Source: an uncultured Pelagibacteraceae bacterium | GTDB lineage: Bacteria > Pseudomonadota > Alphaproteobacteria > Pelagibacterales > Pelagibacteraceae | NCBI GenBank assembly: GCA_902520645.1 | Contig: CABYOP010000005.1 | Coordinates: forward strand, 1 to 42,796 | DNA length: 42,796 bases | Direction of reading: 5' to 3' | Shown here: piece by piece, positions 15,551 to 25,361 of the stretch | How the letters are laid out: every line of letters starts with the position of its first letter | How positions within the stretch are numbered: the first letter of the stretch is position 1 | Program-made: the position numbers and the translations under genes | The notes under the pieces: generated by a model | The model's input: the letters and a program-made list of their open reading frames with translations, nothing else | Told to the model about the DNA's origin: nothing | The model's database searches: none

Positions 15551-17704
15551 ATGGAATTTTTAAAAAAAAACCCAAAAATATTTCAATGGTTATTTTTATT
15601 AATTGTTTTTTTTTCATTATGTTTTGCAATTGAAGTCCCCGAAACATATAAATTTATAAGAGGTCAGGCTGAATTTGTTAAAGATCCTAACCAAAGCACC
15701 TTTGTTTTTGCAGGAAAGGAGGTAAGGTATTATGCTTTTGATGTCTTTTGGAGATTACCTCCATTACTTGGATGGTTGCCTATTTGGATAAACGACTCAC
15801 TAGTTTTCTTAATGAATGACTGGATGCCAATGGAGTTTTGGAATGAGGATACTCAAGAATTTAAAACTCGACCATTGCTAGTAGAAATCACCAGAAAAAT
15901 ATCGTTTTTTATGACGTTTTTAATTGAGTTGATTAGAGAAATTTTAATAGGTGGATTAAATACAGTTGTTACATTTACGAGCTGGGACTGGATTAGTGAA
16001 AATCCTTGGGCAGAGCTACCTGGTTTACCTTGGACTATAGTTACTGCCGGTGCAGTATTACTCAGTTATCATCTAAGCGGTAAGGGCTTAGCTTTGTTTG
16101 CAGGTTTAGTTTTAGTTTACATATCTACTTTTGGTCAATGGAAACCTTCAATGCAAACTCTCTCCTTTATATTAGTTGCAGCACCGTTATCATTTATTTT
16201 TGGTTTAGGCTTGGGTATAGCGGCGTTTAAAAGTAAACGTTTAGAGAAAGCTTTATACCCAATACTTTTAGTTATGCAAACTATGCCACAATATGCAGTT
16301 TTAGTTCCAGCAATGGTTCTATTTGGAGTTGGTGACCACGCTGCAGTAATTATAACTATGGTTGTGGCAATTCCACCAATGATATTACTAACTTTATTAG
16401 GTTTGAGAGCAATACCTCCTGAAATAATCGAGTCAGGTAAAATGAGTGGATGTAATAATTGGCAACTGATGTTTAAAGTATTAATTCCTACTGCTAGAAG
16501 AGATATATTAATAGGAGTTAACCAGGTTATAATGGTTTGTTTTTCAATGGCAGTGATATCAGCTTTTATAGCTGCAAAAGGTTTAGGATATAATTTACTC
16601 TTAGCATTAAATAGATTGGATATTGGTATGGCTTTGGAAGCTGGTTTGTGCATTAGTTTAATTGCAATATTGTTAGATAAAATGTCTTTAGCTTGGGCGA
16701 ATAAACAAACTGACTATTTCGGCAATCTTACATACTTCGAGAGGAATAAAAATACTATATTTTTTATCGGTGCATTTGTTATTGGAATTATACTTGCTTA
16801 TGTAGGAACTTTTTTATTCAAAGGGACATTCAATTATTTATTTGAAATTCCACATAATAAAGGGATATCAACCGCAGATTTTTGGAACAAAGGAGTTGAT
16901 TGGATCTTCGATACATTCTTTGTTTATATAAAAGCATTTAATACATGGTTAATTCAAGAAGTTCTACAGCCAATGCGAGCGCTTTATTTAAGAATGCCTG
17001 CAGTTGCTACAATAGTTTTAGTAGTTGGGGCTGGTTACTTAATTGGTGGAATTAGATCGGCATTAGTAGTATGCGGGTTAACTTTATTTATAGCTCTTAG
17101 TCCATGGTGGGATAGAGCATTAGTAACAACATACATGGCAACTTTTGGAGTTATAGTTTCTTGTTTAATTGGTTTTACAGTTGGAACATTATCTTTTCAA
17201 AGTAAGGGTGCAGCAAAATTTATGCTAGGGGTTTGTGATATATTCCAAACTTTTCCATCTTTTGTCTATTTAATTCCAGTAATGATGTTATTTGGAATAA
17301 CAGATACCTCAGTGTTAATTGCTGTAATCGTTTATGCAACAATACCAGCAACCAGATATACAATTGAAGGTCTTAGAAGTGTTCCAATAGGATTACATGA
17401 AGCTGCAACGATGTCTGGTGTAAATAAGTTTCAAAGATTAACAAAAATTGAATTCCCATTAGCTTTTCCTCACATGATGCTTGGTTTAAATCAAACAATA
17501 GTTTTTGCTTTATTCATGGTAATTATTGGAGCATTCATTGGGACTGAAGATTTAGGTCAATATATTTTAAAAGCTTTATCTGATAAAAATGGTGCAGGTA
17601 TAGGTCTGACATTAGGTATTTGTGTAGCATTTATAGGGTTAATTTTTGATAATTTGATAAGAACTTGGGTCGGTAAGAGAAAGAAACATTTAGGAATAGC
17701 CTAA
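15551..17704 (+). CDS. tmoV: TMAO ABC transporter permease, two permease domains fused
   Basis: This 717-aa inner-membrane protein contains two BPD_transp_1-type permease modules in one chain. The duplicated EAA-type coupling loop is visible as IESGKMSGCNNWQLMFKVLI (first half) and HEAATMSGVNKFQRLTKIEF (second half), each preceded by matching MPQYAVLVPAMVLFGVGD / FPSFVYLIPVMMLFGITD segments. An N-terminal span and a long extracytoplasmic region come first. The fused arrangement means one polypeptide supplies both halves of the channel. It follows tmoW by 3 bases and precedes the GpsA-like gene by 8. Confidence 0.88.
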   Translation: MEFLKKNPKIFQWLFLLIVFFSLCFAIEVPETYKFIRGQAEFVKDPNQSTFVFAGKEVRYYAFDVFWRLPPLLGWLPIWINDSLVFLMNDWMPMEFWNEDTQEFKTRPLLVEITRKISFFMTFLIELIREILIGGLNTVVTFTSWDWISENPWAELPGLPWTIVTAGAVLLSYHLSGKGLALFAGLVLVYISTFGQWKPSMQTLSFILVAAPLSFIFGLGLGIAAFKSKRLEKALYPILLVMQTMPQYAVLVPAMVLFGVGDHAAVIITMVVAIPPMILLTLLGLRAIPPEIIESGKMSGCNNWQLMFKVLIPTARRDILIGVNQVIMVCFSMAVISAFIAAKGLGYNLLLALNRLDIGMALEAGLCISLIAILLDKMSLAWANKQTDYFGNLTYFERNKNTIFFIGAFVIGIILAYVGTFLFKGTFNYLFEIPHNKGISTADFWNKGVDWIFDTFFVYIKAFNTWLIQEVLQPMRALYLRMPAVATIVLVVGAGYLIGGIRSALVVCGLTLFIALSPWWDRALVTTYMATFGVIVSCLIGFTVGTLSFQSKGAAKFMLGVCDIFQTFPSFVYLIPVMMLFGITDTSVLIAVIVYATIPATRYTIEGLRSVPIGLHEAATMSGVNKFQRLTKIEFPLAFPHMMLGLNQTIVFALFMVIIGAFIGTEDLGQYILKALSDKNGAGIGLTLGICVAFIGLIFDNLIRTWVGKRKKHLGIA

Positions 17705-17712
17705 TTTTTAAT

Positions 17713-18672
17713 ATGAAAAAAATTTTGATTATAGGATCAGGAGCAATGGGTGCTGCTTTTTCTATTCCTTTAATAGAAAATAGACACCATGTAACACTTT
17801 CTGAGCCACATAATATTAAATTAATAAGTAAATTAAATCTTAAAAAAAAGTTTCATCCATCTTTAAAAATTAATTTACCAAAAAAAATAAAAACAAAAAA
17901 ATTTGTTCCTGAAATGTTAAATTTAAAATGGGATCTTATAGTCGTAGCTGTAAGTTCCGTAGGGATAGACATAATTAGCAAATATTTAGGACACCTTAAA
18001 AGTAAAACTCCTATTTTGGTTCTTACTAAAGGACTAAAGTTAGATAAAACAAAAAGAATTATTACTATGTCTGAACAGCTTAATAAAAATAACAACAAAC
18101 TGAATATTTCTGTCTTAAAAGGCCCGTGTTTGGCAAAAGAGCTCGCTCGAAAGATTAAGAGTTACACTGTAATTGCGAATAAAAATATTAAGGTAGCAAA
18201 AGATATTGGAAAGATAATATCCACTAAGTATTATAAGACAGAACATACAACTGATGTTAGAGGTGTAGAGTTTTCTTCAGCTATTAAAAATATATATTCT
18301 ATGATAATTGGATCAGGACAAGGTGAGAACACATCTTCAGCTTTATTTAGGAAATCTATTAATGAAATGGATTATTTAATTAAACATTTTAAGGGAAAAA
18401 AAGAAACTGTTTATGGGCTTGCTGGTGTAGGTGATCTGTACGTAAGTGCTGTTGGTGGCAGAAATAGTAAAATGGGTGATTATCTTGGTAAAGGTTTTAC
18501 TTTTAAATCTGCCAAGAAAAAATTTATGAAAGATGATACCGTTGAAGGTGCTGATCTTGCTTTCGAAATCGCTCCATACATTTTAAAGAAAATTAATCGT
18601 AAAAAAATACCTTTAATGATTGCATTATTAAATGCAATTACAAAAAATAAAAAATTAAAAATAAAATATTAA
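17713..18672 (+). CDS. GpsA-like NAD(P)-dependent glycerol-3-phosphate dehydrogenase family protein
   Basis: This 319-aa protein has an N-terminal Rossmann motif (IIGSGAMGAAF, 6-16), the mid-protein LKGPCLAKELARK block and a GpsA-style helical C-terminus (VEFSSAIKNIYSMIIGSGQG, GLAGVGDLYVS, DYLGKGF). GpsA reduces dihydroxyacetone phosphate to glycerol 3-phosphate. The Lys-rich sequence and its place at the end of the TMAO transporter operon suggest a diverged paralogue, not necessarily the housekeeping enzyme. The family is firm; substrate and reason for linkage are unclear. Confidence 0.75.
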   Translation: MKKILIIGSGAMGAAFSIPLIENRHHVTLSEPHNIKLISKLNLKKKFHPSLKINLPKKIKTKKFVPEMLNLKWDLIVVAVSSVGIDIISKYLGHLKSKTPILVLTKGLKLDKTKRIITMSEQLNKNNNKLNISVLKGPCLAKELARKIKSYTVIANKNIKVAKDIGKIISTKYYKTEHTTDVRGVEFSSAIKNIYSMIIGSGQGENTSSALFRKSINEMDYLIKHFKGKKETVYGLAGVGDLYVSAVGGRNSKMGDYLGKGFTFKSAKKKFMKDDTVEGADLAFEIAPYILKKINRKKIPLMIALLNAITKNKKLKIKY

Positions 18673-18681
18673 ATTTTATTT
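18659..18681. terminator. A/T-only hairpin at the gpsA-like / tmm convergent junction
   Basis: A perfect 9-bp stem (18659-18667 aaataaaat, 18673-18681 attttattt) with a 5-base loop straddles both stop codons, with A-rich sequence on one side and T-containing sequence on the other. It could act as a weak bidirectional terminator. It contains no G/C pairs, so confidence is low in this AT-rich genome. Confidence 0.3.
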
Positions 18682-20007
18682 ATTTAGAAAAGTTTTCATA
18701 GAATCGTCCATTGCTTTTTCCCAAGGCGTATGATGGATTGGAGCAATAGAACCAGTCACAGGTGAAGAAAAGGATTTATTTCTATAAGTTAGAATATCTT
18801 CAACTTTATGGTGCTCCCACTCTTTGAAATGTTTTCTAATTAATTCAAAATCTATCTTAGGATAATCTGACATTTCATGAAGTTCTTTGGTATACTCTGT
18901 TTGAAAATCTATCATTTGATCTGGATTTTCTAATTTTTCTTCCATTCCAACCCACTTGTTGATGTCCTTTTCTATTTCATTATTATCAGGCATTTTGATC
19001 TTACCCATAATAACGTCTCTTGCATACCAAGCTTGGCAATCAAACATATTAAAAGTATGAAATTGATCCTGCATTCCTAAATATAAAATTTTATGATTAT
19101 CTTGCCACACAATCCCTTTGTATAATTTTGGTGGGTATAATCTGTTGTGAGTTTTTAATTTTAAATTTTCATTTAAAAATGGAAAATGATGGAGATAACC
19201 AGTGCATAAAATTATGACATCTGCTTCTTGTTTTGTTCCATCTTTGAAAATTGCTTTTTTACCATCAAGCTTATATAAATAGTGAACCTCTTTCATACCT
19301 TTGGGCCATTTAAATCCCATTGGATTGTGTCTATAGCCAATAGTAACACTTTTAGCTCCATATTTATTACACTGGAGTGCAACATCTTCTGCAGAATAGC
19401 TACTGCCAAGAACAATTACATTTTTATCTCTGAATTCTTCAGCATCTCTAAAATCGTGCGAATGCATTATCCTTCCAGGAAATGAATTCATTCCATCATA
19501 TTCTGGGATAAAAGGCACAGAAAAGTGGCCAGTCGAAATAACCAAATAATCAAAATTATCAGTCAAAATTTTATTATTAGCTTTATCTTGATAGCTAATT
19601 TCAAACTTGTCATTTTTAAAAGATGCATTTGTAACTCGAGTATTAAATTTAATTTTATGTTTTAAATTACCTTTACTTACTCTTCCAACTATATAGTCAT
19701 ACAGAACTTCTCTAGGAGGAAAAGATGGTATTGGTTTACCAAAGTGGTCATCAAAAGAATAATCAGCAAACTCCAAACATTCTTTAGGACCGTTTGACCA
19801 TAAATATCTGTACATGCTGTTTGGTACTGGATCTCCATATTGGTCAGAACCTGTTCTCCAGCTATAATTCCAAAGTCCACCCCAGTTATCTTGTTTTTCG
19901 AAACAAACTATTTCTGGTATTTTTTCTCCTTTATTTTCCAAATGTTCAAATGCTCTTAACATTGAAAGACCACATGGACCTGCACCTATAATCGCTACTT
20001 TAGACAT
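18676..20007 (-). CDS. tmm: Trimethylamine monooxygenase (bacterial FMO)
   Basis: This 443-aa flavin monooxygenase oxidises TMA to TMAO with NADPH and O2; family members also oxidise dimethylsulfide. Visible are the FAD fold GAGPCG (8-13), the Tmm-like block WGGLWNYSWRTGSDQYGDPV (42-61), the FMO fingerprint FxGxxxHxxxF as FPGRIMHSHDF (176-186), the NADPH site GSSYSAED (201-208) and ILCTGY. Length matches known Tmm enzymes. It ends 3 bases from the end of the plus-strand operon and is divergent from the iron alcohol dehydrogenase. With tdm and tmoXWV present, the Tmm call is strong. Confidence 0.92.
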   Translation of the reverse strand: MSKVAIIGAGPCGLSMLRAFEHLENKGEKIPEIVCFEKQDNWGGLWNYSWRTGSDQYGDPVPNSMYRYLWSNGPKECLEFADYSFDDHFGKPIPSFPPREVLYDYIVGRVSKGNLKHKIKFNTRVTNASFKNDKFEISYQDKANNKILTDNFDYLVISTGHFSVPFIPEYDGMNSFPGRIMHSHDFRDAEEFRDKNVIVLGSSYSAEDVALQCNKYGAKSVTIGYRHNPMGFKWPKGMKEVHYLYKLDGKKAIFKDGTKQEADVIILCTGYLHHFPFLNENLKLKTHNRLYPPKLYKGIVWQDNHKILYLGMQDQFHTFNMFDCQAWYARDVIMGKIKMPDNNEIEKDINKWVGMEEKLENPDQMIDFQTEYTKELHEMSDYPKIDFELIRKHFKEWEHHKVEDILTYRNKSFSSPVTGSIAPIHHTPWEKAMDDSMKTFLNK

Positions 20008-20083
20008 CTAAATTTTCCTATCATTAATAATTCTATAAATATATCTTACTAACAAAAAAAGAAAAATAAAATTATAATTTACT

Positions 20084-21241
20084 ATGAATCATAATTGGAA
20101 TTACCCAACTTTGATGTGGGTGGGCGAAAATCGGATCAATAGTCTATTTGATGCCTGTCAAGAATTAAAAATAACAAATCCATTATTCGTTACTGATAAA
20201 GATTTAATTAATCTGGATATGGTTAAACATATATTAAAGAATTTAAAAAAAAAAATTAATAATTTAGAAATTTTTTCGAACTTTTCAGGAAATCCAGTAG
20301 GTCAAAATGTAGAAGAAGGTGTAAAAGTTTATAACAAATCTAATTGCGATGGTGTAATAGCGATTGGTGGTGGAAGTGCACTTGATGTTGGAAAGGCCGT
20401 AGCGTTTATGTGTGGTCAAAAAAGGCCAATTTGGGATTTTGAGGATATTGGAGACTATTGGAAAAGAGCTGAAAGCTCTAAAATTCCAAGCATTATAGCA
20501 ATACCTACAACAGCCGGAACAGGCTCTGAAACTGGACGGGCTTCAGCAATTATAAATAAAGATACAGCTGTTAAAAAAATTATTTTTCATCCAAAGATGT
20601 TGCCATCAATTGTTATTTTAGATCCCGTTTTAACTCTAGATCTTTCGCCTAGATTAACAGCTGCAACGGGTATGGATGCATTAGCACATAATCTAGAGGC
20701 ATTTTGTTCACCAGGTTTTCATCCAATGGCAAATGGTATTGCAATTGAAGGTATTAAATTAATTAAAAAATATTTAGTTACTGCCTATAAAGATGGAAAA
20801 AACATCGAAGCAAGAATGAGTTTACTCTCGGCTTCATCGATGGGCTCAACTGCATTCCAAAAAGGTCTTGGTGCTATTCATTCTTTAAGTCATCCAGTTA
20901 ACTCAAAGTTTAACATTCATCATGGTTTATCAAATGCAATATTTATGCCATATGTATTATTATTTAATAAAAGTGAAATAGAACATAAGATATTAGAAAT
21001 TTGTGATTATTTAAATGTAAATAAAAGTTTTGATAGTTTTTTAGAATGGATTTTAGATTTAAGAAAAGATTTAAATATACCTCATAAATTATCAGATGTG
21101 ATGGACTGTAATAATATTAATCTTGATGAACTTTCTTTAATGGCTTTTGAAGATCCATCTACTGGAGGAAACCCAAAAAAAATTAATCAAAAGGATTTAA
21201 AAGAAATGTATGAAAAAAGCATTTCTGGAAATTTGTTTTAA
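20084..21241 (+). CDS. Iron-containing (group III) alcohol dehydrogenase
   Basis: This 385-aa NAD(P)-dependent dehydrogenase has nucleotide loop GGGSALDVGK (95-104), PTTAGTGSE (141-149) and the metal-ligand set D198, H202, H266 and H280 in GMDALAHN, IHSLSHP and HHGLSN. The family covers many small alcohols and aldehydes; formaldehyde/methanol-type, lactaldehyde or 4-hydroxybutyrate substrates cannot be told apart by eye. It is divergent from tmm and its stop overlaps the next ATG by one base (TAATG), so it works with, or at least is translated with, the amidotransferase. Confidence 0.85.
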   Translation: MNHNWNYPTLMWVGENRINSLFDACQELKITNPLFVTDKDLINLDMVKHILKNLKKKINNLEIFSNFSGNPVGQNVEEGVKVYNKSNCDGVIAIGGGSALDVGKAVAFMCGQKRPIWDFEDIGDYWKRAESSKIPSIIAIPTTAGTGSETGRASAIINKDTAVKKIIFHPKMLPSIVILDPVLTLDLSPRLTAATGMDALAHNLEAFCSPGFHPMANGIAIEGIKLIKKYLVTAYKDGKNIEARMSLLSASSMGSTAFQKGLGAIHSLSHPVNSKFNIHHGLSNAIFMPYVLLFNKSEIEHKILEICDYLNVNKSFDSFLEWILDLRKDLNIPHKLSDVMDCNNINLDELSLMAFEDPSTGGNPKKINQKDLKEMYEKSISGNLF

Positions 21242-22029
21242 TGAAAAAAATATTAATTGTTGAAGGAAATTTGAGAGAAGAAAATCATCATTTTTCATCT
21301 GCAGGTATTCAAACACATACTGAAAGTTTGAAGGATAGTCTTAGTTTTTTCACAAAAGATTTAACTACAGATGTTGTTAATCCTTCATCAGATGAGAATA
21401 TATTTAAAAATATAGACGATCTGAACAGTTACGATGGACTTATTTGGGGTGGTAGTAGCTTAAATATTTATAACGACACTCCTGAAATTAGAAGACAGAT
21501 TCAGTTTATGAAAGAATGTCAAAAAAAAATTAAAAAAATCTTAGCAATATGTTGGGGTATGCAAGTAGCTGTCACAGCTGCAGGAGGTGAGGTCAAAAAA
21601 GGTACTAAAGGTTCACACAAAGGAATTGCAGTTGATATTGAAATAAATGAAAGGGGATTAGACCATCCACTTTACAAAAATAAAAAAAAAAAATTTAATA
21701 CACCTGCTTTTAATTTTGATGAAGTAGTTACCATGCCACAAAATTCTGTATTATTAGCTTCAAATCCAATTAATAAAGTTCAAGGTTTAAACTTTAAAGT
21801 AAATGATTGTGATATCTGGGGGCTTCAATATCATCCAGAAATTACATATAACAAGATGATTAACATTATTGTTTTTAGAAAAGAGAAGCTATTAAAAAAA
21901 GAAGCTTTTAGTGACGAGAAGGAAATTAACAGTCACATACAACATATTGAAAGTGAAAATAAGAAGCTTGATAAAATTTCTAGGATGCGGGAATTAGAAA
22001 ATTGGTTAAATTACCTTAATTTAGAATAA
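21241..22029 (+). CDS. Class-I (GMP synthase-like) glutamine amidotransferase, 262 aa
   Basis: This is a stand-alone triad amidotransferase domain. The nucleophile C104 lies in AICWGMQ and the His-Glu pair in LQYHPEI. Members hydrolyse glutamine or related gamma-glutamyl compounds. A helical, charged tail of about 60 residues follows the domain. It has no synthetase partner domain and is translationally coupled to the iron alcohol dehydrogenase. Hydrolysis of a gamma-glutamyl amine would suit the surrounding methylamine metabolism, but this is inference. The last 9 bases overlap the fhs gene on the opposite strand. Confidence 0.8.
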   Translation: MKKILIVEGNLREENHHFSSAGIQTHTESLKDSLSFFTKDLTTDVVNPSSDENIFKNIDDLNSYDGLIWGGSSLNIYNDTPEIRRQIQFMKECQKKIKKILAICWGMQVAVTAAGGEVKKGTKGSHKGIAVDIEINERGLDHPLYKNKKKKFNTPAFNFDEVVTMPQNSVLLASNPINKVQGLNFKVNDCDIWGLQYHPEITYNKMINIIVFRKEKLLKKEAFSDEKEINSHIQHIESENKKLDKISRMRELENWLNYLNLE

Positions 22030-23706
22030 TCCTTCAATATCACCCTTATCATTTAGTTTTATAGAGTCTGCTGCAGGGACACGAGGTAGTCCTGGCATAG
22101 TCATAATTGCTCCACAAACAATAACAATAAATTCAGCACCTGACGAAAGTCTTATTTCTCTTACAGGCAAAACATGGCCTGTTGGTGCACCTTTAAGATT
22201 TGGATCTGTTGAAAAACTGTATTGTGTTTTTGCTACACAAATTGGCAATTCTCCATAGCCTGCTTCCTCAAAACCTTTTAATTGATCTCTTATTTTTGTA
22301 TCAGCAATCACTTCATCGGCTCTATAAATTTCTTTTGCAATTGTCTCTATCTTTTTAAAAAGAGGTGTTTTACTTTCATAAAGAAAATTAAACTTAGCAT
22401 CTTTTTTTTCGCACAAATCAGCAACGTGTGCTGCTAATTCTTTTGTTCCTTCACCACCATTTGCCCAGTGTGTGCATAAACTTGCTTTAACTCCTAAGTT
22501 TTCACAGAAATCAATTAAAGCTTTAACTTCACTATCTGTATCTTTAATAAAATGATTAACCGCAATCGCAACAGGTAATCCAAATTTTTTTACATTTTCT
22601 ATATGTCTTTCAAGATTTACTAGACCTTTTTTTAAAGCCTCAACATTTTCATTTTTTAAGTCATCCTTTGCAACACCACCGTGCATTTTTAAAGCTCTAA
22701 TTGTTGCTACGATGACAACACAACTCGGTTTCAAATTAGATTTTCTGCACTTAATATCTAAAAACTTTTCTGCCCCAAGGTCTGCACCAAAACCTGCTTC
22801 TGTTACAACATAGTCTGCAAGTTTTAATCCAGTTTTAGTTGCTATAACGGAGTTACATCCATGTGCAATATTTGCAAAAGGACCACCATGAATAATTGCA
22901 GGATTATTTTCTAATGTTTGAGTTACATTTGGTCTGATCGCATCTTTTAATAATACAGTCATTGGACCATGTGCTTTCAGGTCTTTTGCATAAACTGGTT
23001 TCTTATCTCTCGTATAAGCAATTGTTATATTGCCAATTCTTTTTTCTAAATCTTCCAAATTATTTGATAAGCAGAAAATTGCCATGATTTCCGAAGCAAC
23101 GGTAATATCAAATCCGTCTTCTCTAGGAAAACCATTTGCTACTCCTCCTAAATTTATATTTATTGATCTTAATGAACGGTCATTCATATCCATAACTCTT
23201 TTCCAAACAATCCGTCTTACATCTATATCTAATTTGTTACCCCAATAAATATGATTGTCGATTAATGCTGATAATAGATTATGAGCTGATGTAATTGCAT
23301 GAAAATCTCCGGTAAAATGTAAATTAATTTGCTCCATGGGAACAACTTGAGCATAACCTCCTCCAGCAGCACCACCTTTCATCCCAAAGGAAGGCCCAAG
23401 ACTTGGCTCTCTTAAACAAACTATAGATTTTTTTCCAATTTTATTTAATCCATCATTTAAACCAACTGAAGTAGTGGTTTTACCCTCACCAGCAGGTGTA
23501 GGTGTAATTGCAGTGACTAAAATTAGTTTCCCTTCTGGTTTATCTTTTAATGTGTCTAAATACTCCAGATTAATTTTTGCAATGTGTCGACCCATTGGAC
23601 TGAAAGCGGTACTCTCATCTGGAACATTTATCTTTGCTAATACCTCATTTATAGGCTGCATTTTTGCTTCTCGAGCTATTTGGATATCTGATTTAACATC
23701 ACTCAT
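22021..23706 (-). CDS. fhs: Formate-tetrahydrofolate ligase
   Basis: This 561-aa enzyme interconverts formate + THF + ATP with 10-formyl-THF. The nucleotide site [13 protein letters not shown] lies at about 68-80, followed by [20 protein letters not shown] and the typical [20 protein letters not shown] and [13 protein letters not shown] blocks; length is normal. In methylotrophic contexts it runs toward formate and makes ATP from the methyl groups released by Tdm and Mgd. It is divergent from the SoxBDAG-like operon across a 128-base spacer, consistent with joint control. Confidence 0.95.
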   Translation of the reverse strand: MSDVKSDIQIAREAKMQPINEVLAKINVPDESTAFSPMGRHIAKINLEYLDTLKDKPEGKLILVTAITPTPAGEGKTTTSVGLNDGLNKIGKKSIVCLREPSLGPSFGMKGGAAGGGYAQVVPMEQINLHFTGDFHAITSAHNLLSALIDNHIYWGNKLDIDVRRIVWKRVMDMNDRSLRSININLGGVANGFPREDGFDITVASEIMAIFCLSNNLEDLEKRIGNITIAYTRDKKPVYAKDLKAHGPMTVLLKDAIRPNVTQTLENNPAIIHGGPFANIAHGCNSVIATKTGLKLADYVVTEAGFGADLGAEKFLDIKCRKSNLKPSCVVIVATIRALKMHGGVAKDDLKNENVEALKKGLVNLERHIENVKKFGLPVAIAVNHFIKDTDSEVKALIDFCENLGVKASLCTHWANGGEGTKELAAHVADLCEKKDAKFNFLYESKTPLFKKIETIAKEIYRADEVIADTKIRDQLKGFEEAGYGELPICVAKTQYSFSTDPNLKGAPTGHVLPVREIRLSSGAEFIVIVCGAIMTMPGLPRVPAADSIKLNDKGDIEGLF

Positions 23707-23834
23707 TATTAATCCTATAAATAATATGTTATCGTTGCAGACTTCTTATCCTTTTTTGTCATATTTGGAAACTTCTAAAAAATATATATAAAAAAAATAA
23801 GAACTATTTATATTCTTTGTTATAAAATTAATGA

Positions 23835-25091
23835 ATGCAAAAATACTCCATATTTAATTTAGTTAAAAACGCATTTTCTAATCATGAAAACTGGGATTTA
23901 GCCTGGAAGGATCCAACCCCAAAAGAGGAATATGATGTAGTTATTATTGGTGGTGGAGGCCATGGACTTGCCACTGCATATTACCTTGCAAAAGAACATA
24001 ATATTACAAAAGTTGCAATTATCGAAAAAGGTTGGATAGGTGGTGGAAACGTTGGAAGAAATACAACGATAATTAGATCAAACTATATGCATGATGAGAA
24101 CGCACTCTTCAGTGAGTTTGGAATGGATCTTTGGAGAAAAATGAGCCAGGATTTAAATTATAATGTGATGTTCTCACCAAGAGGAATTATTAATCTTGCA
24201 CACTCCGATGCACAAATGAATGCCTACGCAAGAAGAGGAAATTCGATGAGATTAAATGGAATTGATGCTGTTTTGTTAAACCGTGAACAAGTTAGAGAAA
24301 TAATTCCAATGGCTGACTTTTCAGAAAATGTGAGGTTTCCAATTTTTGGAGGATTAATGCAACCAAGCGCAGGAACAGCAAGACACGATGCAGTTGCTTG
24401 GGGATATGCACGTCAAGCAGACTCTATGGGCGTTGATATAATTCAAAATTGTGAAGTAACAGGTTTTGACGTTACAGCAGGTAAAATTAACGGCATAAGA
24501 ACATCTCGAGGAAATATAAAAACTAAAAAAGTTGGGTTATGTGTTGCCGGAAGTACAAATATTTTAGCTGAAAAGTTAAATATGACTTTACCAATAGAAA
24601 CTCATCTTCTTCAAGCATGCGTATCAGAGCCAGTTAAACCAATTTTAGATAGAGTTGTAACTTTTGGTGCGGGTCACTTTTACATAAGCCAATCTGACAA
24701 AGGAGAAATGGTAATGGGAGGAGACCTTGATGGATATAATAGTTATGCTCAAAGAGGAAATTTACCAACTCTTCAACATGTTTTAACAGAGGGAATTGCA
24801 ATGATGCCTTTTTTAAGCAAATTGAAAATGCTTAGAACTTGGGGTGGTATAATGGATATGTCAATGGATGGTTCACCCATTATAGATAAAACACATATTG
24901 ATGGTTTGTATTTAAACTGTGGTTGGTGTTATGGTGGTTTTAAAGCAACACCAGCTTCAGGTTGGACATTCGCTCATACAATCGCTCAAGACAGAGTTCA
25001 CGAACTGAATGCTGGATTTAGTCTAAATCGATTTAGCACGGGCCATTTAATTGATGAAAAAGGACTTGGTACGAAGACTTGGATATCTTAA
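23835..25091 (+). CDS. mgdA: N-methylglutamate dehydrogenase / heterotetrameric sarcosine oxidase, SoxB-type beta subunit
   Basis: This 418-aa flavoprotein has the SoxB opening (MQKYSIFNLVKNAF), an FAD fold (VVIIGGGGHGLATAYYL, 35-51), KGWIGGGNVGRNTTIIRSNY, and TARHDAVAWG, where H184 sits in the region I recall as the covalent FMN attachment of SoxB. It is the catalytic amine-oxidising subunit. Homologous complexes demethylate either sarcosine or N-methylglutamate; with gmaS and mgsABC in the same window MgdA is favoured. The second ATG in a tight ATGAATG (23835) is the in-frame start. Confidence 0.82.
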   Translation: MQKYSIFNLVKNAFSNHENWDLAWKDPTPKEEYDVVIIGGGGHGLATAYYLAKEHNITKVAIIEKGWIGGGNVGRNTTIIRSNYMHDENALFSEFGMDLWRKMSQDLNYNVMFSPRGIINLAHSDAQMNAYARRGNSMRLNGIDAVLLNREQVREIIPMADFSENVRFPIFGGLMQPSAGTARHDAVAWGYARQADSMGVDIIQNCEVTGFDVTAGKINGIRTSRGNIKTKKVGLCVAGSTNILAEKLNMTLPIETHLLQACVSEPVKPILDRVVTFGAGHFYISQSDKGEMVMGGDLDGYNSYAQRGNLPTLQHVLTEGIAMMPFLSKLKMLRTWGGIMDMSMDGSPIIDKTHIDGLYLNCGWCYGGFKATPASGWTFAHTIAQDRVHELNAGFSLNRFSTGHLIDEKGLGTKTWIS

Positions 25092-25361
25092 ATGCTTCAT
25101 ATTAAATGTCCGTATTGTGGGATGAGATCACAAAATGAATTTTCTTATGGTGGGGATGCTAGCGTAAAAAGACCTGAGCTTAATAAAGAAATCTCTGATG
25201 AAGAGTGGGATAACTTTGTTTATAATCGAAAAAGTTTGAGAGGTAAGCACTTAGAGTTGTGGCAGCATTTATCTGGATGTAGACAATGGATTAAGGTGGA
25301 AAGAGACACTGCTACTCATGAAATATTTAATACATATAAAGCTGATGAGGAAATTTCTTAA
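25092..25361 (+). CDS. mgdB: SoxD-type delta subunit (zinc-binding)
   Basis: This 89-aa protein begins MLHIKCPYCGMR and contains the usual delta-subunit pattern: YGGDA, KRPE, RGKHLELWQH and SGCRQW. Two Cys of CPYC plus His and Cys downstream form the zinc site in the family. It abuts the beta and alpha genes with no spacer on either side. It has no known activity alone and is a structural part of the four-subunit enzyme. Confidence 0.85.
   Translation: MLHIKCPYCGMRSQNEFSYGGDASVKRPELNKEISDEEWDNFVYNRKSLRGKHLELWQHLSGCRQWIKVERDTATHEIFNTYKADEEIS

Noticed and set aside
16135..16653. 172-aa minus-strand reading frame inside tmoV
   Set aside because: Antisense to conserved permease segments with no recognisable domain or ribosome site.
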